From: Allacma fusca
Lineage: Eukaryota > Arthropoda > Collembola > Symphypleona > Sminthuridae
Length of the DNA stretch: 64,000 nt
Direction of reading: 5' to 3'
Assembly: GCA_947179485.1 (NCBI GenBank)
Contig: OX359250.1
Span: 47,279,450-47,343,449, forward strand
A program made the position numbers and the translations under genes. Of the stretch, positions 47,950-59,312 are shown piece by piece. Positions within the stretch are counted from its first letter, which is position 1; each line of letters begins with the position of its first letter. The notes under the pieces are model-generated. The model saw only the letters and a program-made list of their open reading frames with translations, made no database searches and was not told where the DNA came from.

Positions 47950-48680
47950 GAAGTTTTAAAATGTCTCTCTCATCCTCATCTTCAAATTATAGTATTTAGA
48001 TTGATGATCGCCTGCATGGAGGCGTGCATTTCCTATTTTATAGGAATATTTTCTGCGACAACCAGCGCACCCTATTTTGCCTATATTTTTTCTGAAAATA
48101 GCTCGCACCCCATAAATAGGCCTACAAGTAGGCCTACATGTAGATATGCTAGTATCTTTGGGCGCCCTCATAATGTTAGGGAAATCCCTCTTCTTACAAT
48201 CCCAATCCCTATCCAATCTCGATACCTCATTTCACACTCCGTCCCAATCACTCTATGTACCATAGAGAAAACTCCCAATCCCTCTGATGCACACACACAC
48301 TCCTGATAGTCAATCCCACTCAATCTCACGCGCTGCGCGCGCATACGTACATACCGCGCCAATTTTAAAAAGCGCCTCTATATAATTTAATTAAATTAAA
48401 TTAACTAAATTAATTAAGTTAATGTGGTATAATTTCTGATCATCAATCCCACTCAGTTTTCTACATATTTGCGTCAATCCCACTCCGTCTCAATCCCTCT
48501 GTACATTCAAATAGTCAATCCCAATCCCACTCCCAATCCGTCCGGACTGATGTTTTTGTCAGTCCGTCCTGTGAGCTACTCGGGATTTCCCTAACATTAC
48601 GCCCTCATAAACATGAGAGAGGACCTATGGAGAGGATGTGAACGAAAGAGGGAGAGGCAGAGTACTATAAGCTCTCATGA
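47950..48680. repeat. Fragment of the TATGTAGGC-word family (interrupted)
   Basis: 48040-48160 is an inverted homologue of 51765-51860 (shared GGTGC..GCTATTTTCAG, ATAGGCAAAATAGGGTGC and GTAGGCCTA words). It is split by the element at 48171-48599 and continues after it. No termini resolved. Confidence 0.5.
48171..48599. mobile_element. hAT-type MITE with CAATCCCACTC words
   Basis: 429 bp with perfect 18-bp inverted ends TAATGTTAGGGAAATCCC and a perfect 8-bp duplication CGCCCTCA (48163-48170, 48600-48607). The interior is almost entirely CAATCCCACTC/CAATCCCTATC words plus a short AT-rich core (48370-48440). It is the most compact of these elements and may be recent, given unmutated ends. Confidence 0.93.
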
Positions 48681-49473
48681 CTTTATCTTATCGGAACCTT
48701 TATGCAAAAATATTACAAACATTTTTCAGTAGACAAACTCCATAACGCCAACTTTATTCACAGTAAAATAAAAAAGTAACCGTACCCCCATTCCCCATTT
48801 GATAGGATGCCATTTTATGCGAGCTTAGGTACATGGCCTATGGCCCGGCGCAAAAATCCAAAGTTTTAAATTTAAAAAGGTAAAAGGTCCCGTTTATTTT
48901 CAAATTTCGCATGTTAAACTCCAGAATCAATTTTCATTTTAGGATGTTGGTCAGACTTGGTAATTTGTAACCAAGGACTCAACCTGAGTTTTATATTTGA
49001 TTAGTGCTTTTTTGATATTTAATATTACTCTTCTGTGGTTAAGCTACTTGTGACTAATATGTGCTAATCTGAAGCTGAGAAAATAGCTTCGATCAATAAT
49101 AGTCATTTTCGAAGCCGCTGAACCGATTAAAATTAAAAATTATTGTAAAGAATTACCAAAGTTGTCTTTTATCACAAAATATGGTAGTTCGGCTGCTGAA
49201 AATTTGCCATTTCGCCGAAACTCAAAATTTAAGGAAGACAATAACTTTTCCCCAATGAATTAGAATTTTTGAACTTCCACAATATTTCCAGGGAAGACCA
49301 TAAATAAATCGAAAAAAACATTGTCAATTTTTCATTGTTTTTATACTTTTAAAAATTATGACAACCCTAAAAAATACTATCATGGAACGAAAAACTGCAT
49401 AGCTCAATTTTTTATAACTATACTTTGCGTTCAGGTAGTTATTTACCCAGTGAGTACCTATATATATATATAT
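48681..49473. other. No recognised feature
   Basis: AT-rich DNA with no supported exon, RNA gene or element ends. Confidence 0.35.
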
Positions 49474-49571
49474 AGGTACAAGGACAAATATTTTGGATGT
49501 AACCCATCAGGCACATATATATATATATATATGCCTGATGGGTTACATCCAAAATATTTGTCTTTGTACCT
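49474..49571. repeat. 40-bp-arm inverted repeat around an (AT)n loop
   Basis: AGGTACAAGGACAAATATTT then TGGATGTAACCCATCAGGCA is followed by (AT)n and then its inverted complement, with a single mismatch. The (AT)n centre is self-complementary, so the whole stretch can extrude as a cruciform. Confidence 0.92.
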
Positions 49572-49574
49572 GTA

Positions 49575-49717
49575 CATTCATTTTAACTGAACTATAATTT
49601 TCAGGTAACTATTTGAACCTGTACCCAGACCCAATGGGTACAAAACATGTGTATACCCAATACGCACCTGTACCTGTACCCAAATTCCCGGGTAAAACCT
49701 GTATCAATGAGGGGCAC
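49575..49717. repeat. Diverged right end of the CCTGAACC-word family
   Basis: Words CACCTGTACCTGTACCC lead into AAATTCCCGGGTAAAACCTG and a GGGGCACT end, aligning with 19107-19149 of the intact copy. Left end not found. 49718-50141 has nothing recognised. Confidence 0.5.
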
Positions 49718-50149
49718 TCTTTGAATACAGTAGTTGTTTGTTTCCACATCAAACTTTTTCCAAATTAATTTTGAACACCAAGGAAATTTTATACACTTTC
49801 TAAGTTATCCAAAAGTTCCTTAGGCACCTTAGGGTTAGAATTGGGGGTATGTATAGTAAGAACGGAGAGCAACGTTAAGAAAATTTACATCAGGAGCAAA
49901 AACATTAACGGGGAGACATTCTGATCTTGCCTCTTTTTCAAGAGGGCTGAAGATTCGTTAGTATGTAAATAACAGGCTATTTAGCCGCCCGCTACAGCGA
50001 GATTAGCATATAAAGTATTTACCAAATCTGTCTGGTATTGTTACATGGTCGTCAAATTTTGAATTGATTTTCGACGAAGTACAGAAATTTCCGTATATTA
50101 AGGAGAATTGACATGTGCAATTTCAGCTGTCAGGGCATAGTTTGGGTAC

Positions 50150-51021
50150 CAGGGATGGATACCGTTATTCATAGCGTTTTGAATAACTTTATTATCTGAA
50201 AAAAAGAGAAAACGGTTTACAGTAAAGAAAACGAAACGGAATATATGCGATAACTTTCAACTAAATCTAACCCATAGGTTGAATGTGCAAAACCAAAAAC
50301 GTAAACCAGAACCAAAAATATAAACGTTATTTTCCGTTTTTACAAATCCCATGCATTGCCATATGTAAGCTCCAGAAAAGTATAAGCCTGATCTCAAATG
50401 AGACACGTAAACCGCTTCTATTTCGTTTCACTTCAACTAATTCTTTCAACGCGTGCTCTCCTGATGACATATATAGAAATGCATAGAAACTGCAGAAAGT
50501 CATTCCTTAGCCATTTACATTAGGTAATTATTTACACATCAGAAAGTAACGGTCATCATTGTTAGTGTTCATTTGATGAAACAAACAAAACCAAATAGCG
50601 AAAGCAATGGAACGAAAAAAGACGAGCGCAGTGTCCGATTTTTTCCAATACAATCTTTGAGTAGACAATAAATTACCGGTGTTTAGTAGAAGGCTGTAAT
50701 TCAATAACACGGGTGAGCTTTGCACCACATTTTACTACAATTTCAGTTGTTGTCAATTGTGATTTAAAAAATGAGCCACTATTCTATCATTGTGTGCTGT
50801 ATAATAATATTAAAAATTTTTAATGATTGCAAAAATTGAGGATAAAGAATTCTTATAACCGTTTTTAACCGTTTAACTGTATGTCATGGAAGCAAGAATG
50901 CCTTAAGTTTTTATCAATAACCGTTTCTCCAGATATCGTAAACTATAACGTTAGCGTAAATAATTCTGGCAGAAACGTTAAGGTATTAACCAAAACTATA
51001 TTTTTCGGTTTTCCATCTCTG
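50150..51021. mobile_element. hAT-type MITE with ACCGTTTT words
   Basis: 872 bp. Ends CAGGGATGGATACCG and complement CAGAGATGGAAAACCG. Flanks TTGGGTAC and GGGGTTAC match at 5 of 8, consistent with a decayed 8-bp duplication. Words AACCGTTT/AAACGGT/AAACGTTA occur at 50160-50340 and 50850-50990. The middle is non-repetitive, with an open frame on minus (50528-50728) of no recognised type. Confidence 0.7.
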
Positions 51022-51029
51022 GGGGTTAC

Positions 51030-51529
51030 TATTGCAATGTAATATTAAAATTTGAGAGATTGAGTCTTGCAGTAGCAGCTGACATTATGTGAACTCAAGT
51101 GCAAGAATAAACAGTGACCCTAATGGGCCCACCATCGCCGGAAAGTTGAGATTTCGCGACCACAGGGCAAGGAACTCCCTCGAACTTGTACAAACTTTAG
51201 TTCGGGTATCGACATTGTGCCTAAAACCTGTCAGTACTTAAATTTTAATTATTAATTACAGAAAAAGGAAGCAAAGTAAAATGTGTCTCGTTATTTCTAA
51301 ATTAACAATTATTTACTCCCTCTCCACTTACAAAGTATCTAGTTTGCAATCGCTTGTAGAGACTTGATTGGGCTTTTCAGATAGCTATGTAATACACTCC
51401 AAGCTCCAAGAGTGTGGCCAGGACCAAACAAGAAGCCAATCAAATTTGAAGCAACTCTGCTTCCGTGAAAACGTTATTTGAAAGCTTAGGCATTGTAGGA
51501 AATTGTAGGGGGGGGGGGGGTTTAGTCAC
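51030..51529. other. No recognised feature
   Basis: AT-rich DNA ending in a G13 run near 51508-51521. Confidence 0.35.
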
Positions 51530-51711
51530 GTGTAACATAAAATAACGAGGGCGAGGGAGAGTGGTGTATTTTAAAATTAACATCTACGAGGGTGAGGACG
51601 AGGACAATTCGTAACGTGTCGCTCGATTGATGACGAGGGAGAGTACGAGTATAGGCTTTATTGCATCTCTCGTTCTACAAAGCAGAGGGAGAGAAAAATA
51701 CCCATCTATGA
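51530..51711. repeat. CGAGGGAGAG word array with CATAGATGG end
   Basis: Words ACGAGGG(A/C)GAG run to CCCATCTATG at about 51702-51711, whose complement CATAGATGGG is the terminus type of the elements at 29779 and 41136. Only the right end is present. Confidence 0.5.
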
Positions 51712-51741
51712 TTCCACCAAAACTTACAATTAGCCATACAC

Positions 51742-52692
51742 CAAAGGTGTCCGCCTATCCTACATATAGGCCTATTTGTAGGCTATTCATAGGGTGCAAG
51801 GATTTTACTGAATATGCTTATAGGCAAAATAGGGTGCAAGAGTTTACGCTAAAAGCCTAGCCTACAAAATAGGTAGGCTCAGCCGTCGTGAAATTACATG
51901 CATATATGTATAAGCTACTGAAGCACATAATTTTCAATTAATGGCATATGGGACGGGTAACAAAAAAATTAAAGAATAATCTGCCAGCTGTGCAGATTGT
52001 ATGTTTTCTGGTGTGTACCCAGAGTGAAAATTTTGTTCCACTTCGCCTTGATATTCGCTGAAACCTCACCGAAATTAAGTTCGAAATATTCAATAAAGTA
52101 GAAAAGCTGTGAATATTTACGTTTGAACAAAATTCGAATTTCAAACAGGATTTCCTACGAGATATGTTGTCAGTCAGCTAATACCTTTCCGTTGTCGCAA
52201 TTGAGTTGTTTTGCTCACATTGGAAAATGTTTCTTGTGATATTTAATTTGTGAAATCTCAAGTGCAGCATCCCTTTTCAACAGAGTTATAAAACTTCGGC
52301 ACGTTTTCCAGCACAAACCAAGCCGAGATCGACAAACTGTTTTGATCTTAGAAACTTTGGCCAAGGTAGATAAACTCAAACTATTTTATTCCAATCCCGT
52401 TGACTTGAGGCAGGGGTTTTAATTAGAAAACCACAGAATGCCCTCAAATAACCTGTCGCTAACGAAAAGTATATAACATGTAGGAAGAGTAAAATACATT
52501 AAGCTTATTTTTCGATAAAATGTAGGCTTATATGTAGGCCTGGTATAGTGGTGGTCCTATATTCCCCATATAGGAAGGATATAGGATAGGCTGATCTATT
52601 CGGCAGTTTAAATGTAGGCATATATGTAGGCTCGGTCCCAATATTAAATATAGGAAGGATATAGGGTAGGCTGAGTCATTTGGACACCTTTG
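51742..52692. mobile_element. hAT-type MITE with TATGTAGGC words
   Basis: 951 bp with perfect 11-bp inverted ends CAAAGGTGTCC and a perfect 8-bp duplication CCATACAC (51734-51741, 52693-52700). Words TAGGCCTA, TGTAGGC and ATATAGGA fill 51750-51890 and 52520-52680, where an 85-bp unit is duplicated. The middle is non-repetitive. A relative lies at 47950-48680. Confidence 0.92.
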
Positions 52693-52857
52693 CCATACAC
52701 CTTTTGTCATCCTGTTCGTTTATTATCGCACAAATAAAAATAATAATAAATAATTGCACACATTTTCATTAACTACAAACATTTACATCAATCTCAATCT
52801 AATATTGATTAAATTTAAAATTGCTTACGAATACCGCTAGAAACTCCTCAATTACAC

Positions 52858-54367
52858 AGTCATATAAAAATAAATATCTCAAATCGGTACAGCTGCGTTT
52901 TGTAAATGCGTGCTCCAATGTTCAGCCGAATACCGGAACATTTGTGGCGGTCGTGGCCACGGTGCCCAGATTATTCGAATCTCAAATCAGGACTTCTAAG
53001 TGAGTTTAAAAAAATCAAAAACTAAAGGTATTTCAAACAATTTAACTTTGTATTTTGCTGGCATGTGATAAAAACTATTTCATTCTGGTTTAAAAATTTT
53101 CAATGACAAGCAAAGTAAACCTCATTTTTCCGGATCTTCAGAAATATCTGGCAAAGTATCTGAATGCATGTGAAAAAATTGTTTGTTGAGTCTAAATATA
53201 TAAAAATTAACGTTCCTGAGATATTATATCGTTTATCCTTGAGTAAAAATGGAGCTATACAATTTTGAATTATAGCTACAACTTTGGTTTTTCCAAAAGT
53301 TAATGAAACCTATTTTATAATTTGTAAATGTTTGTCTCACAAAACTAGAATGACAATCCGAACTTTAGAAACATTGGTGATGTTTTACTCCTTGATACAT
53401 TTGTCAGCTGTAGTTTTATTATCACTGTTTTTTAAATGCGTGAAGTATTTGTTTTACTCATGCACTTAGTTTGTTTTATGATTTTCTGTCAAAGTATGAT
53501 TTTTAAAATCGGTCAGGCCACCATTTGTAAAACTTGCATAAAATCTATAGTTGTGGGATCCAAAATATTTGTCTTCTTTGCTGCTACACTTAATAAAATA
53601 ACATTACAAACATTTTTACCGATCTTTCCTTGATTTTAAGTTCAAAAATATAATTCTGGCCCATACATTTTAATAAAAATCCACCATTTACTAACTCTCC
53701 AATTAATTTTAATTTCTTTTATGCGATTGGAAAACACGCGTAGTTTCCTAAAGCGTATTTTTTAAGTATATCTGCGGAAACCGTTAGTTTTCGATTCAGT
53801 TCAATTCAATTTAAAATTTGACCAACTGAATTGGTTTTTACTGAGCTGAATTGTACCATTTCCACCACTACATGTACCTGTGAGACATCATAAATTGGTA
53901 ATTGTAAGTAAAGACTACAAAACTGTTCCGTACAACAGCAGCGTCGATCATGATGAAATTAAGCCGATCAAAATTAAACAATTAAAACCATTTTACATAT
54001 TGGGCACATTTAGGCTCATGTGTATATTGTTAATGTTAGTATTATGATGGACGTTATGATCAGTAATTGCAACGTTTCTTCACTTTACCTCAAAGTGCTA
54101 CAAAGTCATATTTTTGGTAGCTACTTTGAAATCAGGACTAAATTCAAGCTCATCAGGTCATCAGGTGACCCTACGTCAAATCAGGACAGACCTGATCAAA
54201 TCAGGACTTCTGGGCACCCTGGTCGTGGCTGCTGTGGAAGTTCTGATGTGCTTGATTTATTTTTCGTCTGAAGATCAAGTCGATTTTCCAAACCTGGATG
54301 GATCTGATTGGTCTTTTTATTCAAGACTTCACAAATTCCATTCCTGGTATTTTCCTTTCCATTCGTA
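52858..54367 (+). pseudogene. Unidentified exon split by a hAT-type MITE
   Basis: Left part: after a possible acceptor GGTACAG (ending 52890), a frame reads LRFVNACSNVQPNTGTFVAV up to the insertion at 52958. Right part: from 54222 the frame continues as VEVLMCLIYFSSEDQVDFPN and on to a stop at 54365-54367. With one copy of the target duplication the two parts are in the same frame, about 70 codons, with a hydrophobic stretch at the junction that would suit a membrane segment. Family not recognised. Either the exon is destroyed or the insertion is removed as part of an intron. Confidence 0.5.
52958..54221. mobile_element. hAT-type MITE with AAATCAGGACTTCT words
   Basis: 1264 bp. Ends CACGGTGCCCAGA and complement CAGGGTGCCCAGA, flanked by a perfect 8-bp duplication GTCGTGGC (52950-52957, 54222-54229). 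Words AAATCAGGAC/GACCTGATC lie near both ends (52970-53000, 54125-54210). The long middle is plain AT-rich DNA. Confidence 0.92.
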
Positions 54368-54539
54368 GCCACAATGAAGACCTCAATGTAGAGAGTCCAG
54401 ATTTTCCTTGGAACCAATTTCCAAAATTTAATCTATGGTCAGAGTAATATTGCAACCCGGCCAACATGGAGTATATACTTCATCCTAGATTCACGTAGTG
54501 CCGTAATAATTATTGTACTAATGGAATTGTTAAAATTGT

Positions 54540-55316
54540 TTCATAACCTTCAACCTGGAAGGCGGAAGATTAATTTTTCAGAGAGTTGGGAAGGCAAGGC
54601 AGGTTGGCTCAATTACTTCGTGAAGACTGAATAAAGGTTTCCTAATATTAACAGAAAACGGTAGGCAAAGGAAGGACGTCTGTAAAGTTGCCCTCTGCTA
54701 TTTAAAAGGCTTCGCACGTACATTTTACCACAATAGAACGTCACAAATAAAACAATGAGAGTGGTACTGAAAACACTGAAAATGCATGATGTGTATAGTT
54801 ATATAATAAGATACCGTAACCGCTTATTGATATACTAACACTGCACAGCCAACTATTGTTGGCTAAGCAAGGCAAATGTAAGTTTATGGTACATATAATG
54901 CTAGCGGCGCAGTGCTATGGTCATGGATGCATCAAGAGCGCGCGAATATTTGATTCTTACGGAGACTATCCACTCTTTCAACTTAGAAGAGAGGACTCAT
55001 GGAATTTATACTTCGAACGAACTTGAGTATGTTTGTTTAAAGAAAAATACCTGGGACATGTAATTTTGAATTGTATTGCTGATTTTAAGGTGTTTGACCT
55101 GCAAAAGGGTTGCTTAAATGCAATATTATTGTATTTCATGTTTTGAAGACTGAGTGGGGATGAAGGCTAGACGCAGGAGGCGCTAAATTAATAAGCGAAA
55201 AAAGACTGAGGGAAGGCATTATATTTTAAAGGCTTTATTTAAAAGAAGAATGAAGGAATGCGTTTTTCCAAAAAATTGCCTTCGAAGGTTTGAAGGAAGG
55301 TTATTTCTCATCCCTG
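54540..55316. mobile_element. hAT-like GGAAGGCT-word element, copy 2
   Basis: Homologous to 12608-14659 without the Tc1 insertion. Right end complement CAGGGATGAG. AAGGCT words at both sides. It contains a nested GCACTGCACAG-family MITE at 54838-54995, absent from copy 1. The left terminus is truncated at ATAACCTTC. Confidence 0.75.
54838..54995. mobile_element. GCACTGCACAGCCAGCA family, copy 4 (nested)
   Basis: Preceded by TA. Starts ACACTGCACAGCC, then the palindrome region CCAACTATTGTTGG, the shared body, and CACTCTTTCAACTTAGAAG followed by AGAGGA. Copy 1 of the host repeat reads straight through (TTGATTACTCATGG near 14340), giving the empty site. Confidence 0.75.
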
Positions 55317-55657
55317 GTTTGATCCAGATCTTCAAAAATTTGATATCATTGACCCAGGGCGGTTATTTGGTGTCGCAAGACCTAAAATGTAGCGCAAAGA
55401 CTGATTTTTAAGGATTGTTTAATAATTTTATGCATACCCAAATATCTGTCTAAAATTACTTTCGGGAGCCTTTTGTGGAGAAAAAAGCTATTTAATAGGT
55501 ATGTATATAAGATGCAAATTGTGCCATAACAATTGTTGCCACGAAATGGAGGAATCAATTATTTTAGGAGTGATTCTATTCTGTGAGCTAGAAAAGGCAA
55601 TCGTTTGTAGTCATCCTGTGAATAATTGTTAGTTCGTACCTTTGAACGTAATACCAT
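55317..55657. other. No recognised feature
   Basis: Spacer between the hAT-like repeat and the tnp2-type transposon. Confidence 0.35.
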
Positions 55658-56003
55658 CCTGGGCGCGTGGAAACCATAGGATCCTATGTGGGCAAACTAT
55701 AGGAAAAATGTATCGGATATGCGGACGGTATCCCAACACGTTATCTCACAGGATCCTATGATTTCCTATAGTTCAAATTCCTGCGTCTGATTGGGATATA
55801 CACACCCATCTTCTGTAGGAAATTGTGTTTCAAGTTCGTATAGGAGCTAACCTACAGTTACACTTAAGTAAAGGAATCCCATGGGAATGATTATGAAAAC
55901 AGTTAAATTGCATTTGCAAGTGAAATGATCAAATTTATTTAAAATTGCATAAGAATAATTCATTCAATAGAATCTGTAACAACAATTCATGAAACCTAAC
56001 TCG

Positions 56004-56829
56004 CTAATCGCTGATAATTGTTTCTTCGGTTCTTAAGACCTGCTTCTTCAAACGCTTCCGAGCGTCCGAACAAATTCCTCGAACGCTTAATTCAAATTTT
56101 ATAAAAGAAGCCGATCCCCGACAAAGTCCAGTCTCATGCACCACGTAATCTAAAATACAAGCAGCCAACGCAATTACGCAATATAAAAACTTGAATTCAA
56201 TTGTCATTTAGAGTTTACAAATAATTTTTCGTTCGACTATTAAAAAATAGGTCAGACCTACCTTTCAATGAGATGAACTTTTGAGGAAGAGCATTTCGGA
56301 GGTTTTCAGGGGAAGACGATTACTTTCTGCCATAAACAGAGTGCTTTGAAATCTCCTCCAAAGTGAACACACCAGTCTGCTCCATCAACGCTCTTAGGAA
56401 TATAAAGCCAACATGTTTTAGTAACAATCTGAGTACATATCTGGAACTTATTACTCATTTACGGAAATTGCAATAAATTATTTTCTAATTAAGTACCGTT
56501 TGAAATTCATCGTCATCCACCTGTTTTGGTAATCTGTTAGCTTCGTTCAAGTCGCTTCTTTCTCAACAAATGATTGTTCACATGCTTTTTTGCAAGTTCA
56601 GCAGCCAGTCGAGCCATATCAGACTTCCTTACTAGAAGAAACAATAATAATAATTATTAGTCTTATTCCAATGCATGACCTATATTAACCTTTTGCAATA
56701 ATGGACTACCTATAAAAAATAATTGTAGCCTGGTATTCTTCTCCTGTATCATCCCACACGACCGGAAGCTCCGATCCAATCGTATCACAAACAGTCGGAA
56801 ATTGTTTAGTGTCGAAAGCTATTTTTGGG
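56004..56829 (-). CDS. Candidate second gene of the tnp2-type transposon
   Basis: Minus-strand coding-like segments: 56829-56710 (includes PTVCDTIGSELPVVWDDTGE and ATIIFYR, ending at donor GTAGTC), spliced in phase to 56627-56537 (KSDMARLAAELAKKHVNNHL, then a stop), followed by further open pieces near 56440-56320 (ALMEQTGVFTLEEISKHSV) and 56207-56004 (DYVVHETGLCRGSASF, stop at 56004-56006). A minus-strand AATAAA lies near 55935. Divergent from the transposase gene, so a shared promoter near 56850-57240 is likely. No known domain. Exon joining beyond the first two is a guess, and at least one stop suggests decay. Confidence 0.35.
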
Positions 56830-57242
56830 CTTTTACAGAAGAATAACTTTTATCAACAATGTAGTAAATACAAGCGTAGACCTGTTGTTTTTTAATTTTA
56901 ATAATTACTCCCAAGTGGTTCAAAAATTTTAATTATATCTTAAAAGGCACGTATCAAATCGAATAATGAGACCACTTGACTGAACTAATGGGGTCGGAGA
57001 ACGTGGGCCGTTAGATACGTATTTACCTACTCACACAATAGTTTACTTTGCCTCGCGCGGGTTAAACGCAAATTGCAGAACAGTACAGCTAAACGTGATT
57101 ATAGGCTGGGAAATTCGAACTTTTCGGTCAGAATTTCTGAATGCAACACGGTCATATTTTTATTCAGAATCGGAAACTAAATCCTTCGTCGATCGCATGA
57201 ATGTTTGTTAATTACTTTCGGATTTTAAGCCGTTATTGAAAT

Positions 57243-59312
57243 ATGTCTAAAAGGTTGAAATTGATTGAGGCAAACTTTATGGAGTCGGAAAACAAGGGTA
57301 AGTGTTCTGTGCAAATATTAATTTTTTAGGCCCAGCCTGTCAATAATACAAGGCGATAATTTTGTTCGTATATATATAATAGGCCCACCGGCGACAATTA
57401 AATTTTCAGAAGGGTGTAACAGTGAATGAGCCAATTGATGATGGGTCAGTTTTGGTTGGAGGTAATTCAATTTAAACAATAAAATCGATTAATGTATGTA
57501 ATTAAACATTACACCGTTAATGGAGCTTTGTCCTAAAATTCACTGTGGTAGATCCGGAAAACTGGGAGCTATCCAATATCAGGTCACGGGAGGAAAGCGA
57601 ACTTGACGTTGATTCCTTCGATGAAAATTTTAATTATGACAATTCGTATGTAGGCACGAACTGGTTGCGGGAAAGCCATGATAAACATATTGCTCAAGAA
57701 TCAGACAAGGTTCAAACCCAAATATATTTGTTTTAATTAATATAAATACACCATTTAGTCGAATTTTAAGCAATCACTTGGTTTCAGATTTATGATGGTT
57801 GCTCATTAACGGTATCCAAAAGTGTTAGTTTGGTTTTCGCCACATCTACAAAACATAACTGGACCAATTCCGCTTTCCCGAAAGTGTATTGCAACTTCTC
57901 AAAATGCAGTTCCCCAAATCCTCGACATATCCAGCCACAATAGCCCAAGCAAACAAATATGTATCCTCAAAAACTGGTTGGATGAAAAAATGTTATTTTT
58001 GTAAAACCTGTTGCAAACTGCTCCAAAATTTTAAATGTCCCAAATGCCTAAGTTTGTACGACAATACCGAAGAGCGAAACGAAAATATGTTTTTGATTCT
58101 CGATTTTCGCAAGCAACTGGAACTGATCCTTACATCAACGAAGGCATGCTCCGCGTTAGAAAAGGGAATTCTTCAGAGACAGAACACTGGTGGGGAAAAA
58201 ATTAAAAAGCTTCGACTCCGAGAATATGACATTACACTGTGTGTAAATACGGATGGTGTGCCCCTTTTTCGATCGTCCGGAAATTCATTTTGGCCTGTGT
58301 TATTTGTGATAAATGAGTTGCCTTTTTATTTGAAGAAATCAAATGCCATTTTGGGAGCTGTGTGGATTGGTAAGAAAAAATTCGAACCATTTCTTGTTTT
58401 ACCCCAAGTAGTGAATGGATTAAATACGCTTCAAGAAATTCCCATCATATGGTACTCCAGGGGCAAAATGATGTCATCTTACATTGTTGTTACCAATCGT
58501 TCCGTTGACACCGTGGCACGATGCATTCTTCAGGGACACGCGCAATTTAATGGAAAAATTGGACGTACATTCTGCGAGCACGAAGGATTGGTTGTGAAAA
58601 GGGTGGTGGATACACACGAGTCTATAAGCATCAAGAAAATGTTCTTCGAAATCATTCATCGTATGTATCAAAAATAATGAATGCCGATTTTACAACTGGA
58701 ATACGGACAGCTTCGCCACTTTTATTGCTCAAAAATTTTGACATTTTTGACGGTTTTCGAGGTGAATACATGCATTGTGTAATGCTTGGGATTGTGAGAA
58801 CCTTTTTATTTACTTGGACAAAAAGTACTGGCAAACTTTACTATATCGGTAACAAGAAATCGGATATTGATGAGCGATATCTACATGTAAAAGTTCCCGA
58901 AGAAATATCCCGCCTTCAACGTTCTTTATTCGAAGCAAAATATTGGAAAGCATCCAAATTCAAGATATGGTTATTAGTACTCCCACTTATTCTTGAGGAT
59001 ATTCTGGAGGGAAAATATCTGAAGCATTTTACTATTCTCAGTAATTTTATGCACAAGTTACTTCAACCATTGGAAGCTGCTATTTCTCTTGCGTCTCTGC
59101 AGGAAGACTTGACCAATTTTATATCTCAGGTTGAAATTCTCTGCGGGGTCGAATATTGTGTTTATAATGTTCACCTGTTATCTCATATAATTAATTGTGC
59201 GCGTAATTGGGGCCCCAGTTATAATAATTCTTGTTTTGTGTTTGAGGATCTAAATGGGGTCATGAAAAAATGGGTGAAAAGTCCCAATTGCATTCGGAAT
59301 CCAAATTGCTAG
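57243..59312 (+). pseudogene. tnp2-type transposase, frameshifted
   Basis: Segments: a possible first exon at 57243-57298 (MSKRLKLIEANFMES); an acidic stretch at 57545-57709; an intron to 57787; then IYDGCSLTVSKSVSLVFATS. A frameshift near 57870 leads to a 260-codon frame with a zinc ribbon (CYFCKTCCKLL..FKCPKC, about 57990-58050), NTDGVPLFRSSGNSFWPVLF (58248-58307) and PFLVLP. A -1 shift at about 58595 (run AAAAGGG) opens the next frame, GYTRVYKHQENVLRNHSSYV, then SPLLLLKNFDIFDGF, GEYMHCVMLGI and NVHLLSHI ending with CFVFEDLNGVM (to 59312). The order matches animal tnp2/EnSpm-type transposases. At least two frameshifts make it inactive. Confidence 0.8.
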
